Below, piece by piece: positions 18,401-31,100 of a stretch of 64,000 bases of DNA. Source of the DNA: Cloeon dipterum (taxonomy: Eukaryota > Arthropoda > Insecta > Ephemeroptera > Baetidae); the NCBI RefSeq assembly GCF_949628265.1, contig NC_088786.1, forward strand, positions 20,233,681-20,297,680, given 5' to 3'. Under the pieces are notes generated by a model, which did not search any database, was not told the DNA's origin, and was given only the letters and a program-made list of their open reading frames with translations. The position numbers and the translations under genes are program-made. Numbering within the stretch: the stretch's first letter is position 1; each line of letters begins with the position of its first letter.

Positions 18401-20750
18401 ATAATCAAAACACACACAAATGCTCGGCGCTAACCAAGGGACATACGGCGCGCCAGCTTAACTGCTCGCTAAACGCACGCTGAATAAGAAAGCGAGGTGA
18501 AAGATGTGGATACGACTTGTCATCTAGTCTCATCTTCTTCGCAACCTCAGCAAAAATATAAATAAATATAGTAAAAATAGGTTTCGCTTAAACTTATTTA
18601 AAGATGTTAAATTTTAGGCAATTTTCAAATTTCGTGGCCTGGACTGATTGAAAACAAAAATATGGAAACATTCTTCGTCGATGGTGGAATTTTTTTATAT
18701 GCTTTTACAATCATGAAGGAGTGGAAATTTCAATAAATTGTTCTTAAAGCGACAAACATTTTTTTGCTTTTTTATCCCTGTCCGAGGACCGGGAAGGGCG
18801 CGCACTGCACTAGCACGAATGCTGAAACCCGGGTCCCAATAACACCGCGAACGGATAACATGGGCGCACCAGGCCGCACAGGGACCCAGCCCACTGAAGG
18901 GCCACTTGCCTCCGCACCGAGGACTGCATTGAAACGCTAGACATTCGTCCCGTGATGCCGAAGAAATGGAGCTTTACATAGTTCATTTTTCTCAGGTCCA
19001 ATATAAAACTTGCTGGTCTGCAATTTTTAAAAAGACTACTCTGATTCATAAAGCCTTTTAGAAATAGAAATCATCTGGAAATTTCGGTCAAATTAAATTG
19101 TTTTGACCTCAGATTGTGGCAATTACTAAATTTTCTATCTAGTTTTGGATACAATCAAATTGACCCTATCGTGAACCACTTATTTATAAATTCCTTTTTA
19201 AACTTTTTATTATATACTTTTCACTCTCTCCGATAATTTCGTGTCTTTGAAGATCGAAAGAGCACTTCAATTTACTATACTAATTATTTCTAATGTGGAT
19301 TTTAGATTTTGCAATTATAGGGCTGTTATTTTAAGACGGGGTTTGGAGTTAAGTATATAGTTTTGGACGGTTTTATACGGTTTATTTTTTAATTTTAAAC
19401 CTGCCAAAAATTAATGCTTTTATTGAAAAATATTTCCCAATTTATTTCGTTTAGAGAGAAGTATAGAAAAAGTTAAGTTACTAGGATTTGATTAAATTTT
19501 AAATAAAATTATTAATAGCTTTAGAACGATAAAGGTGATTTTTCGAACTGACTAATCAAGCACAATGATTAGGCATTGGCATCAATTTTTGCCAGCATTC
19601 ATCGCCAAATCTCGGGTTTGAGCCATCGGGATTACAAAAACTGCACAACGTTCTACCCATCTCAACCTCCCCTGGATAGCCAGAGCAGAGAGTTTTGAGG
19701 GTTATGCGAAGGAAAAGAAAATTAAAATCTATAGTATCTAAACTTTAGTCCATATTATATCAAATCCATGAAGCATGACGAGGAGACTGTTTTGGCTCGA
19801 ATTCATTCTATATAGCGATGGATCTGAAATAAAAAAATTGGCACTCTGCAGGTGTGACACAACGGTTCTGGCAATTTTGTGCCAAAGTTACTGCATACCC
19901 GCTGCGTCGACACTTATTTTCTTGCGCTTCGCAAACGAGATTTTTGCGGCGTGTATAAATTGCGAAAAAAGGACACATCATTTCACGCTGGCTGCTCTAA
20001 TTGATCAGGCCGTCAGTTAGCATTAGATGCAGCGACGGGTGGTGTCACTGACAAAGAATGAAAGGGACGATCGTCGCTGCTTTAATTGCGTAAAAGCAGA
20101 CGCGCGGTGTCGTTGCACGGAAGAAAAGGAACATTATATTCAACTGCAACGTGTGAGACACCAAAGGAAAGGAGAATTGCGCAGAACATTCAAATGAGCC
20201 GTTGCCAAATATATGTAAAAGCGTGTGATTTTCGTTGCAAGGAGTGACGGCCCGAGCAGTCACTCCTTTTTTGCTCCTTGTCTCGCAGAAGGTTTGTTTT
20301 GGTTGCACGCTTACGGAAGATGATGATGTGCCGAGTCCTTGATGCACCCAATGAAAAACAGCTGCGAGAGGATCTGTCAGAAGACAACGATTCACTTTCT
20401 CCTCTGAAGCGCCGCCCGACCACTTACTCTTACCGAGCAATTAACGCCTTAAATTGAACCTGCTAGGATAATTTATCTCCTTGTTAAAAAAAGGCAACAA
20501 AAAAGTTTTACTTTCAAAAGTAGAGATGCATTTAGCTAAATGCAACGTGAAAATTATTTATGGAGGTAATTCTCACATCATTAATCATGAAAAAAGCATT
20601 TGAATTTGTAAGTTGTAAATCATTGTTTTTATAATTATGTATTTTGGTGACCTTAATTTTTCTTCATTGGCTTGAGATTTAACATTCCAAACAATAAATA
20701 ATATTATATAGCTTTGAAAAAAAATCATTTTATTTAGTAGCGGCAGCTTA
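15450..20750. other. Intergenic spacer upstream of the CLIP protease gene
   Basis: No supported coding exon. The first few hundred bases (15450-15900) are GC-richer and should contain the minus-strand promoter. Other GC-richer islets lie near 16660-16990, 18000-18500 and 18780-18960 in an AT-rich background. They may be regulatory, but nothing in them is diagnostic. Confidence 0.4.
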
Positions 20751-20850
20751 TTAAAATGAGCCAAGTAAATACTGAATTTTTTGTTACCCCTGCAATGGTT
20801 GACCATAACTGGAAGTCGACTTTTTTCCCAAACTTAACTTGTGTTGCTTG

Positions 20851-20986
20851 CCATAATGGCTTCCACTTTTTTATTTGTAAAAACATACAGTATTCCATAC
20901 CATTGAGACGCCATTGGGGTTTGTTTCAACTGTGGTTTGTCTATTGATTTTACCATTTCTTTCAACAACTGTTAAATTGTGAACGC
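20851..20986 (+). repeat. Dispersed repeat family 3, copy 1
   Basis: Shares ordered blocks with 60393-60556: ATGGCTTCCACTTTTT, TTTTACCATTTCTT and AAATTGTGAAC, with diverged sequence and spacing between them. Non-coding. The similarity is moderate, so this is a tentative family. Confidence 0.4.
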
Positions 20987-21028
20987 CGTATTTTTTGTTA
21001 TTTTTTTCGATCATTATGTCCAGGTCAA

Positions 21029-21080
21029 GGGGGCGGTTTAAGGCACTGTTTTCAAGCTCGACCTTGAAACACTGTACAAT
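21029..21080 (+). repeat. Core of the 21.6-kb hairpin repeat, single copy
   Basis: GGGGGCGGTTTAAGGCACTG followed by TTTTCAAGCTCGACCTTGAA and ACACTGTACAATG closely matches one arm of the hairpin at 21638-21730. Confidence 0.6.
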
Positions 21081-21637
21081 GTTGTACAAATATTCCCACC
21101 AGCGCTGCCTTTTTCTTTCAAGGTTGCGTGTCCGAGATGCACCCCAGGGTGCAAGAGGGGATAGAGAGCTAACAATAGAGAGGAGAGACTGAGTGAAACG
21201 AGATTCGAAGAAGGACCACCAGAGGCGCATAGCTGTCCCATAGCCCACATCACAGCTCTTGCACGGAAGTGCATATTTTCAGAAGAAATATTGAAATTGA
21301 TGAAAAATATAAAAATTGATTTGTTCAAAATATAAAATAAAAAAGAATTTCACACCAACAGGACATAAATTGACATAAAAATTTAACACTGTTTTCGTGA
21401 AGAAGTAATTTTCCTTTAGGTATTTTTCTATCCATTTTTCTAAACCATCCGTTATGGGCCTTGGCCTTACCAATTAGTCACGCGTTCGCATTGATACATT
21501 CCTTTGGGGATGCGGAGAGTCTCGTGAGGTGAATTTCCCCCTCCACCGTTCTCCCCTGTGGACACCCAAAAATGTACATCGTCACATATCGGTACACAAT
21601 ATTATTTTTCGTAACATCGTCAGGTAAAACCGACAAA

Positions 21638-21730
21638 TTGGGGCGGATTACGGCATTGTTTTTTAGCTTGATCTTGAAACACTACAATGTTTCAAGGTCA
21701 AGCTAAAAAAACAGTGCCAATCCGCCCCAA
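21638..21730. repeat. Hairpin repeat with arms of about 42 bases
   Basis: The left arm (TTGGGGCGGATTACGGCATT... to ...CTTGAAAC, about 21638-21679) is the imperfect reverse complement of the right arm (about 21689-21730, ending ATCCGCCCCAA), with a loop of about 9 bases. The same core occurs once more at 21029-21080. It looks like a small foldback or MITE-type element. No transposase is present. Confidence 0.7.
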
Positions 21731-23331
21731 AATATGTCTGTCGTTGTCGATTGAATATCGATTTAAACGATGTAAAGTGTTTGGGCGCCCAAAGGGGAGA
21801 GAGGGAGAAAGATCCATGAAAAACCTTTGCTCGCGGGGGTAGTACCTCTACCTCTTTCTTCTGCTTTTGACTGCGGACCGAGACAGACGTGTGTACAATA
21901 GTCCTCTCTTTCTCGAACATTCCCTGGGTGAACGACTTGCACGTTTAGTGCAATCAACAGTAATAACCTCACAATCAGAGGTAAGGAGCCGACGCGACTT
22001 TTCCTGTTTTTTCGGGCTAGTCCAGTCGTCAGCATTCCCCGTCTATAAACTTGGCTAATTTTGGGAGAATATAAGCTCAAAAATCGTTAGATATCTAAAG
22101 ATGCTACGGCAGGAAACTGACCACGTGTCTATCCCTAGCGTCCCCTGCCCGGCGCCCGACGGTGCTGAATGTTGTACACTGTACATACACTCGTGTTATG
22201 TATAATTCATTAAATAACTTAAAATTTTCCCTCAAATCTGATGGTCTAGTCGGAGATGTATATTTTGAACCCTTAAGCGTGAAATAAGCGCGAGTCTCTC
22301 AATATATAAGAACTGCCAGGGGCCGAGTGGCACGGGGGTTAATTGAGTCTCAAATATCCGTAACTTTCGCATGGTATGTATCATTATAAAAATAGGTTTT
22401 TATACAAACGCAACGAGTCTTATAGACGAGATGACCTGATTTACGCATTTTGCGTTTCAATCGGCAAAGAAAGCGGCGTGATTATACACCCACGTTTGAG
22501 ATGCATAGAACGGCATTGACCTTTTCATCGCAGATCTTATTTTTTTGCAACTAGCATGAAGTGCATACTTTCTTTATCCTTCTCGCTGGAGAGTGATTTG
22601 AAAGAAAATAACGTCAGGCACGTTTCTATTCGAATGATAATTTAATTATATATTTGATATATTTCTAGTGCATCAAGTATCAAGGCTTCTGATAGATTAA
22701 AAATATTAATTTCTGACTGTTTTTCTGTCGATTTTTTTAAACAAAATGGGCTTTTTTATGAATATATATAATATAGATGGTGTGTATTTCCAAAACATTT
22801 AAAAATATGATAAAAATATAATATAAGTTTATTTTGTTCAACAAATAATTATGCCTCTGTATTTTTATTTTTAAGTAAAAATTTGAGCCAGCAAATTTTC
22901 AAATTGTTATTGAATTTTAATATCTCGTGCATTTAAAAAACGGAAAGTTTGAAAACAAAACTACTTGCTATGTATTTTTATATTTTAAGTTGTGCAATCA
23001 GCATGCAAATTAAGGTTTCTACCCACTAGAAAGCACTTGCCGCAAGGGTACATGACCGTATGCATAATTTTTTAGCAGTTTTATGCGCTTTACCCGCAGC
23101 TTCTATATAGTGAGTCATCTATTGACCATTTTTTAAACTACTACGATTTGAGAAAATTTTCAAGGTGGTAAAATACCTGTAGCCACCATTTTCGATGGCG
23201 CGTTTATTTGAAAACCAATGGAAATATCCAAGACTAGATATTCCAATATGGCGGCCTCAAGGCCCCCTCAGCACTTTCACTGATTTTCTTTTTACCCTTT
23301 TATTGCAGTTAATCAGTTCCTTGAAACGAGA
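21731..23331. other. Spacer and probable promoter region of the TAX1BP1-like gene
   Basis: No coding exon is seen. The last 150 bases contain ATATGGCGGCCTC at about 23247-23259, resembling a YY1/Pho-type promoter motif, followed by a pyrimidine-rich stretch ending TTGCAG just before the start codon region. The latter could be a splice acceptor for a 5' untranslated exon or simply leader sequence. Confidence 0.35.
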
Positions 23332-26300
23332 ATGAGTGATAGCGAATTGCTCGACCATCAGCTGGTGGGGCTAAACATTCCAGTAATGGAGGCAGCAGCA
23401 ATTGTCAACCTGACGCCCGAGGACCTTGAAGATGACATCGACATCGTGTCCACGCACTTTGACATGAGCCCTCCGCTAACCGACGACGAGCGAGATTCGC
23501 TCTGCACCTCGCAGTACGCAATGGTGAGCAATCGCGACCCTATTTGTTTCCTCATCTCTACTCAATCATTCGAACAGGTCGTGTTTCGGGACATCTTGGA
23601 CAGCTATCCAACGGATTCGGACGTGCGCTGCAAATACGAACTCAACTCTGACCTTGAGGTGGACGAGGGGGACTTTGTTGCCCTTTATCAATGCGGATGG
23701 TCCCAAGTCTCCGAGTCGATCCTTAGGCATCCTGCTCTTTCACCTGACGTAAATAATTCACAATTTCTTTCATTTGTTTTTATATGGCCGTGTCGTTGGA
23801 AACAATTACATATCTATTAATTAATCAAGCACGCTCGCTCGCCCGGAAAAAGTTTTATTATTATAAATACAAAGTAGATTTTTGTTTTATTCATGCATGA
23901 CTCATCCGTGTTATTAACACAACGTGGCTCAACATTGTGAAAATTTTTTTTAATAATATTACTATTCGCACTGGTGTGAAACTATTTTGTCAAACTTCTG
24001 TAATTAGTTTTTCAGAGAATTGATTGGGTTTGAAGGGAAAAAACAACCAAGTAATATTAAAAGGGAATGATTTTCTTCAATTCAAATATTTAATTTTCTC
24101 TATTAATAACAAGTTATATTTTCTCTTAATTTCATGACGTTCCAAACAAAACGGAACGTAACAAGGTTTTTATGTCAGCTGTTTTTAATTTTTCTAAATT
24201 TTTTTGAGCTTTTAGAAATCTAGTAGCAAAAGAAGCAAAATAAATTGCCTAAATTCACAGAACCTATCCAAACGTGGAGGGACCGTGATCTTCCCAGCTG
24301 ACGCCCTGCCAAAGGACGAACAGGAATATTACCAGCTGTGCTATGTGAGCGCAGACGGATCTGTTTGCGGTGCCAGCGTTCCTTTCTCATTCAGGCGTCC
24401 GCACGAAGGAGAGCTGTGCACGCAGGATATGTCCGACAGTGACATGGGCATGGTCGTGGTGCGCAGCAGGACAGCTGTTGCCGAGGAAAAGCTGCGCAGG
24501 GTGGACGAGCTGAATGAGATGGTGCACAGAGAGAAAGAGCAGCTCGAGGCTGAGTTGGAAAAGACCAAGCAGAAGCTCACATCGGCTCATGAAATGATTG
24601 AAAAAATGGAATCGCTCTCCAAAGCTGACTCTGCGGAGATAAAGGTAAGATTTTCACTGTTGTTTTCATTTTATTTTGAATAAAGATTCTTTTCATTGCT
24701 GATTTAAATTTAAATCAAATTAATTTACTAAATCAGCAAGATGCTTTTTATTGTTTATTCAATGTCGAAAACAGACGCTTTGTTGCTAACACAATTTTAT
24801 AGTTAATTTCAAAAATTATTGCAATGAACGAGTCAGAACGTGATAGGATTGCACATTAAGCGAAATTCATGTGAGCTAGGTTCCTTGTGTAACAAGCAGG
24901 GTTTGCCAAAAGGGCGGACGGTTGATATTGAAACAATCGGGTGATTGTTTTTCGTTTTTATAGCTCATTTTGGAATGATTCTAACTTGAAAAAATTTTAT
25001 TTCTCACGTTTAACTTATTATTATAATAATTCACTGAATATATTTGTGACTTAAAATTTTATATCGCTTTGATGTTGGCTACAATGACTAGAAAGATTTA
25101 ATTATAACACCGATTTCTAAAAACCAAAGCCTTCTTTAATTGAAATTCGTGTCTCCAACCCTTCAAATTGCACATTTTGGTGGTTGTCGGAGAAAATTTC
25201 GGTTTAAATTTCAATTGTTTGCAATAAAATAGAATTTCACTGTGTTTTTGTTCTGGAAAATCTGCCTGTGGAAAAAATCGGACAAGTTCCGAGTTTTTGG
25301 AAAGATGGTTACAATTGCGCACTAGTAATTAAATTTTAGAGGCGAGCGTGATGACAAGATAATCTATTTTAAGATTGACCCACAGATTTAATAGCTTGAT
25401 TTATTAAAAAATGAGATAATCATTTAAGTATTTAATATACTTTTGTGTGCCAATAATCATTATTCCCATTTTCGACACATGGTTATACCTGGTTGAAGGT
25501 TCCTTTTTAATGAGCATTATGCATTTTTTATATTGTAGATTTCCATGGTCCTCTGGACCTTTGTGATCTTGTAAACACAATCAAATCCGACTTTTTTCAT
25601 TCTTATTTCATTTTTAGTTCATTTTTAAGAAGTTTTCCGTCATATCAGTAGAGGCCTTTAAGGATTTTAATCAGCAAAATTGCACACATAATTATGCTGT
25701 GTTAACGACTTAACTCTATTTATCAGTGAAATCTTCAATTCTCAATTCTTATCTTTTCTTGTCTAGTTAACAGTTTGATATGCTCTCAAAAAATCTAAAA
25801 TAAATACAATTTCAGCGTCAATCTTCTACAGAGTAGTAATTTGCTTCAGATTTAGCTGTTTTTTTTATCAAAAGTTATATAAAATTTAATCTGAATCAGA
25901 TTCAGACTCTTCACATCATTAAACATCACAAATACCGAGCCGTTTGGTTCGCATTGTTAAATAGTTTGCGTTCACGTTGTAATGTGAGAATCCAAGCAAT
26001 GTAATTGGGCCAAGTGCCGGCTAATTTGCGCCTACATTTCAATGGCTAGTACATTTGGATTTGGGAGGATTATGAAAGCTTTCTGACTCGCGTGCACATA
26101 TTCAGCACATGTAGATCAATTTCACGGGACCAAATGTCTTAGCGTTTCAATAAAAAGACCGCGAGAAATAGGAACACGAGTTTGCCCTTTTCTAGGGTGG
26201 GCTTCCTCCAATGAGGCCTGTTATTCGTTTGCGATTTACTTGGGACACCGAGTGTTCGCTATCTCAACAACCGATAAACCAGCAATAAATTAATTTCAAT

Positions 26301-27674
26301 TGATTTCTGTTTTCCAGGAATTGATGAAATTCAAGGAATCAGCGAAACAGCGGGACAGGCACATGTTGAAACTGCAGGCTGAGATCAAACAGTTGAACGA
26401 GTCACGTAACCATGTTTGCAACGAGCTGCAGATGTGCAAGCAGAACAGCAACACCCTGAACGCCACTATCGACACTTTGAATACCGTAAGTTTTAAAACC
26501 ATAGTAGTTTTCCCTATCATGCTTATCCTTTAAATTTAGGACAAAACAAGAATGGCTGAGATGATGAGGAATTACGTGCAACGCAGCGATTATTTGCAGA
26601 AAGAGCTGATGGAAAAAATGAAGATCGTTCCCAACCTGGAGCAGCAGATTTTAAATTTGACCCGTGAAAGTGAGAGTGCGAAGAATGAAAACGAACATCT
26701 GACTGAAAAAGTAATAATCTCCTTATTATTTCAAATATTTTTTCTAATTTTTTTACTTCAGCTGAGACTGCAAAGCCAATGCGCAAGCGAGCGGGAAGCT
26801 CTCCTTGTGGAGGAAATAGCCTCCCTGCGCAATGACCTTTTGAAATCCGAGAGGGTGAAGCAGGACGTAGAGTTGCTTCGCGAGCACCGCAGCAACCTGG
26901 AGCAGCAGCTGCAACTCACAGACGAGAGGTTCAGGAGTTTGAGGGAGGAACACAGCAACCTGAAGAAGCGAGAGACTGACTTGGTTAATCAGGTGCTCAA
27001 GCTTAGCCAAACTCTAACTGAGCGTGAACCAGCCATGCAAACGTCGCAGATTTGCTACCGCTGTGTCGTAAGTACATTTTTTGAGCCTGTTATTTTCCAA
27101 AATTATGTGGTTGTGAGTGATTGATATGCTGAATATTGTTTTAAAACTTTTTTCCTTGAAAAATTGTACGTCTAAAATCTAAATAGGAAACTCTAACATT
27201 AGTGTTTCACAAATTGAGATAAAACTCTGTAATCAAATTTTTAGCAATGCTAATTTGTGCAAATTATTTGTCCTGTTTAGAATGCTGAAACAAAAGTAAA
27301 CAAGCTGGAAGATCAGGTGACTGATTTGCGCCTGCGCCTGGACCAAGGTGCCGAAGAGTACAAGAAGATTTTCATTGAAAAGTGCAAAATTGAGAAAAGG
27401 CTGCTTAGGAGTGCTGTCGTCAAGACTGGCGACAGCCGTGGTAGCAGCAGCAAAGAAAGTTCTTTGTAAGTTTTATTCCAATGCAATGCTTTGTCATGAA
27501 ATTTCATACATTTAATCCATAGGGAGAATTAAATAAAAAGTACTAATTCACAGGTCCCAAGATAAAAATTCTGGTGGTGGTTGCTCTACTCGTGTCTGTC
27601 CCATGTGCGATCTAACATTCCCTGCTGGAGCCAGCGTGCTTTTCACGCAACACTTTGAGAGTCATCTGTCGTAA
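23332..27674 (+). CDS. TAX1BP1: TAX1BP1/CALCOCO-type selective autophagy receptor
   Basis: Eight exons join in frame: 23332-23523, 23578-23748, 24261-24644, 26318-26485, 26540-26710, 26762-27067, 27281-27465, 27554-27674 (TAA), giving 565 residues. Residues 1-64 are an acidic extension. A SKICH domain covers about 65-167 (VVFRDILDSYP, DFVALYQCGW, EYYQLCYVSADGSVCGAS, PFSF). SDSDMGMVVV (179-188) aligns with the noncanonical LIR (LVV type) that follows the SKICH domain in NDP52 and TAX1BP1. A long coiled coil spans about 190-520. The C-terminus is one C-x2-C-x14-H-x3-H zinc finger (C541, C544, H559, H563), the same spacing as the TAX1BP1 ubiquitin-binding finger. Known family role: linking ubiquitinated cargo to ATG8 proteins. 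Human TAX1BP1 is longer and has two fingers, so a CALCOCO-like name is also possible. Confidence 0.88.
24645..26317 (+). other. Long intron of the TAX1BP1-like gene
   Basis: About 1.67 kb, AT-rich, between the SKICH/LIR exon and the coiled-coil exons. No nested gene or clear repeat was seen. The shorter intron 23749-24260 is likewise empty. Confidence 0.5.
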
Positions 27675-28017
27675 ATGTCCATTATGAAAAACTTAAAACT
27701 TACTTCGTATTGCATAAGTGCAATATTTAATTTTAATTTAAAATTATCAGTAAAATGTAGCATTTATCTATACAATAACTGCCTAAAACACACAAGATAT
27801 CACTAGATTATTCTTAAAAAGGGCTGTGTGTTGATTTAAAGCCGGCTAAATTTTTTCCGTAGTGCAAAAAATCAATCAATAGTTCCTTTCTATGTAGTCC
27901 CGTGTTTTAACCAAGAATATTGTTGTAATCTTTCTTGAACTGCACAGACATTAAGCATTAAACTTATCATAGTATTTTATGAAAAATCCAAGGTTGTACA
28001 TAGCTATATCCGTGACA

Positions 28018-28023
28018 AATAAA
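28018..28023 (+). terminator. Poly(A) signal of the TAX1BP1-like gene
   Basis: AATAAA about 345 bases beyond the stop codon, with a second AATAAA about 10 bases further on. It is the first strong hexamer pair after the stop and implies a 3' untranslated region of about 0.36 kb. Confidence 0.45.
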
Positions 28024-28029
28024 GATGTT

Positions 28030-30269
28030 AAATAAATGAAAAATCGAAAATATTTTTCTTTCAAAGTTGCCATACCAAAATCAAAGGGATTGTACCAAAA
28101 AATACCCATATTAACAATTAACATATTAATATTAATCTCCATAAGACACCATAGCTAGAAAGGTGCTTTTAATCAGTCATTTTCTTCTTCATTCATTTGA
28201 GCCTAAACTTCAATGTGATGCAAAACAACTTCATTTCAAAAGACATGTATATACAGAGGGTTTTCTTGTAAATTGAAATATGAATATTTTTCAGTAGAAC
28301 ATATTACCACATATAAAATAGACGTTTCTACACATCAAAGCTGTATATTTATTTTATAAACAAATGCCCAAACTTGACACGTGCTTGATATTTTGCTAAG
28401 TAAAAGATTAAAACAAGGATAAAATAAATTAATTTTTGTGCGAGAGTTCTGACGGAGTTGAATTTGATTTTTATTTATCTGGAGGTGAACTTAATTTTTT
28501 TTAGCTATACTTGATGCCAACAGCATATTGGTTTCCTACCTATTTAAATTTAATTAGTGCGTAGGAAGAAATAAAATTATTTTTAATAAAATTTCTAAAT
28601 TAATTTTATGCGTCATTTAAGTAGCAAAAGACAGCCATATAGGGAAAAGTCGATCGATGTGGCTTTTGCTTGCTCTTGCGCCCCACAGATGGACCTAGGG
28701 GTGGTTTGGAGGGTAGCTGCTGTCGGCCGAGTGGCAGGGGTGCGTCGAGCATCCGACGAGAAGGCAGGGCTGCACTGCCACACACCGAACACAAAAACCA
28801 GCCGCTCCGCAGGACAGACGCAACGCACCAGCCAATTTTGTGAGTAAACCTGATTTTTAGGGTTACTTAACAGTCTAATAACCGGCTCCTGACCTTGAAC
28901 ATGAATTTATTATTTAGTGGCTTCAGGAAAATGGATTTTTTGGTTCATTTTTAAGGTTTTTTATTTTGAAAGATTTAGAATTTGGCGAATCCACAGGAAA
29001 TAAATAATTGCAGTTCAATGCAGCTTTTGCTGGTCGTTTGTGTGTTGCAGTTTGCATAACCGACACATTGCAGGCGCTTTGGCACTGCTATATATTGTAA
29101 GAAAATTGCTCCAAATGAGTCAAAATTCAAAAATGTTGTTTATTTCTTGAGTTTTTATTTTCTCTCAAATTTAATTTTACATCGCCTTATATTTTCATTA
29201 GATTTGGCCAATTCAAATAAAATATAAATCAATTAAATGCCACTAAGCTTAATAGTTTCTAATATTAATATCCAAAAGCTACTCAATTACAGGAAGAAAA
29301 TAGATTTATCACTTTGAAAATGGGACTAAAAATGACAACGTGATCATGATCTTTCCTGTAATTTAAAAATGAATGCTACATACGTTTCAAAAATAAAAAT
29401 TTCGCCATTTTATAGAGAAATTATGAAATGCCAGAAATTGATAGAATTTATCATGTTGTTGCATAGGCACCACTGTCTTCATTATTTCAGCAAGTAAATC
29501 GCAAAAAAATGGAAATATATTCATGAGTGTAAATAATGAATAATGTGAAAATATACTACAAAACATATTCCCTTCTGACAGAATAAAAAGCGCCATTTGA
29601 AGAGACATTTGAACTACATTAAAACATCGCGGCAGCCGTAAAAAATTCTGGCCCCAGAAGCTTTGCTAAATTTGCTCTCTCTCTCTCTCTCATACACACA
29701 CACGGTGGCAAAGTAAACCTCATTAGCATCGTCCCCGCCAGTGGGTGGTTTTATTGTCTCTCTTTCTCCCTCTCTCTCTTCTCCGAGAGCTAGCCAGCTT
29801 TCCTTCCGCTTGCGGGGGCACGCACTGAAATATTAAGCGCGGCACAGGCCACATCGCACGGTAATAAACATCAAATAATGCGCGAGCACAATAAGAAAAC
29901 AAGCGAGCGACACGCCGACGACACACGAGAAATTTACATTTTCTCCATTTTACTGCCGGAGAACAGTAAAAAGATGAATTGTGTTATGTATTTTCGATAT
30001 GGCGATCGCATCCACTGTCTCAGTCATAAAAACTCAAAGGACTGCAAGTTGTCGGCAAATAAATAAAATCTTGCAAATTTCAAGTTAAGGGTTAATCTTG
30101 TAGAGAGCGAAATGGATATAAAAAGCCCTACTAAACTTGCGATTTTTTACATAAAAAAAGATGATTGCTGAATTTTGAAATTTTAAATTCAATCCCATTC
30201 TGTGAAGTGGATTGATAATTGATATAGGACAGCAATTGAAATTTTTTTAATTGCTAGGTAAAATTTAAA
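28030..30269. other. Spacer with a GC-rich islet and dinucleotide repeats
   Basis: No supported coding exon. A GC-richer islet at about 28640-28850 ends in a strong donor-like GTGAGTAA at about 28839, so it could be a 5' untranslated exon of a plus-strand gene. (CT)n and (CA)n tracts lie at about 29674-29704, and another pyrimidine-rich block at 29755-29790. Confidence 0.3.
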
Positions 30270-30536
30270 TTAATTTTCTCCGAAATTTGATCATATTTTC
30301 TTGGACAGATTTCGATTCCTCTCGTCGAGATCAATTCAACTGTTTGGAACAATTTTTGGAGCAAACTCTTTGTTGTAAAATAAAATAAGATTTCAAGTCA
30401 CCCAATCCTAAAGCATCATAACTTTGCAGCTACTTTTCTCAAACAATTTACGCTGCAACCTAGGTCAATTTTGGCTATAATTGAATCCTTAGTGATTTGT
30501 TTGTGCTTTAACAACAAGGATTTTTCCAAGGTTTTG
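30270..30536 (-). repeat. Dispersed repeat family 1, copy 3 (reverse orientation)
   Basis: The reverse complement matches 7700-8100 and 49200-49612 in order: AATCCTTGTTGTTAAAGCAC-like, GTAGCTGCAAAGTTA, GAAATCTTATTTTATTTTAC, CTCGACGAGAGGAATCGAAA, CTGTCCAAGAAAATA and GGAGAAAATTAA. Confidence 0.7.
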
Positions 30537-30579
30537 GCTCTCAACAAAAAAACAGTTTTTCCTGAGTCACAGTGGCACA

Positions 30580-31100
30580 CTTTCGCAGCGCTCGGTGTGA
30601 CCCTGAGTTGATAGGTTGCTGGAAGCGTCTCTCTTATTTCGGCGAACAACCCACGCGGTCGTCTTTCATCCCTCTGCTCGTTTGAACCCTGCGCCTGGTG
30701 CGCGCCCGATCGATATCGCAGGGCGGCGTGTGCACCACCCGCCCCCTCGCCGTCCGCCGCCCACCCTCCGGCCCGCTGCCGCCGCCGCCGCCGCCCCGCT
30801 GTGTCGCTCATTCATCACCTTTCGCATCTGATCCGCCTCGAACACGCCTAATTATATCCACCTGGTTTGTTTTACGCCTAATTGCGGCCGGCTAGAGCCG
30901 TGGGTGTGTGTGTGTGCACTTTCGCTCCCCCTCGATTTCCACCCTGGCGACGACAATCCGTGCGTGACGCCGCTTCCTTTTGATTTGTTAATGTGCGCGC
31001 GAACACTTTGTGCACACGTCAGCACACGCTTTGCTTTTCGCATCTATGATTTCACTTTCACACCCTCATTCTTTGGCAATTTGTAGCACTGATAGCTGAT
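30580..31100. other. GC-rich islet with CCG and GT repeats
   Basis: Contains (CCG)n-type sequence at about 30775-30797, a (GT) tract at 30905-30918 and dense CG dinucleotides, in sharp contrast with the AT-rich flanks. Long open frames run through it on both strands, but they are low complexity and have no recognisable domain. A promoter or enhancer is more likely than a gene. Confidence 0.35.

Noticed and set aside
30416-30831. Overlapping 71-131-residue open frames in the GC-rich islet
   Set aside because: Low-complexity Ala/Pro/Arg-rich translations on both strands caused by CCG-type sequence. Part of the stretch is the dispersed repeat.
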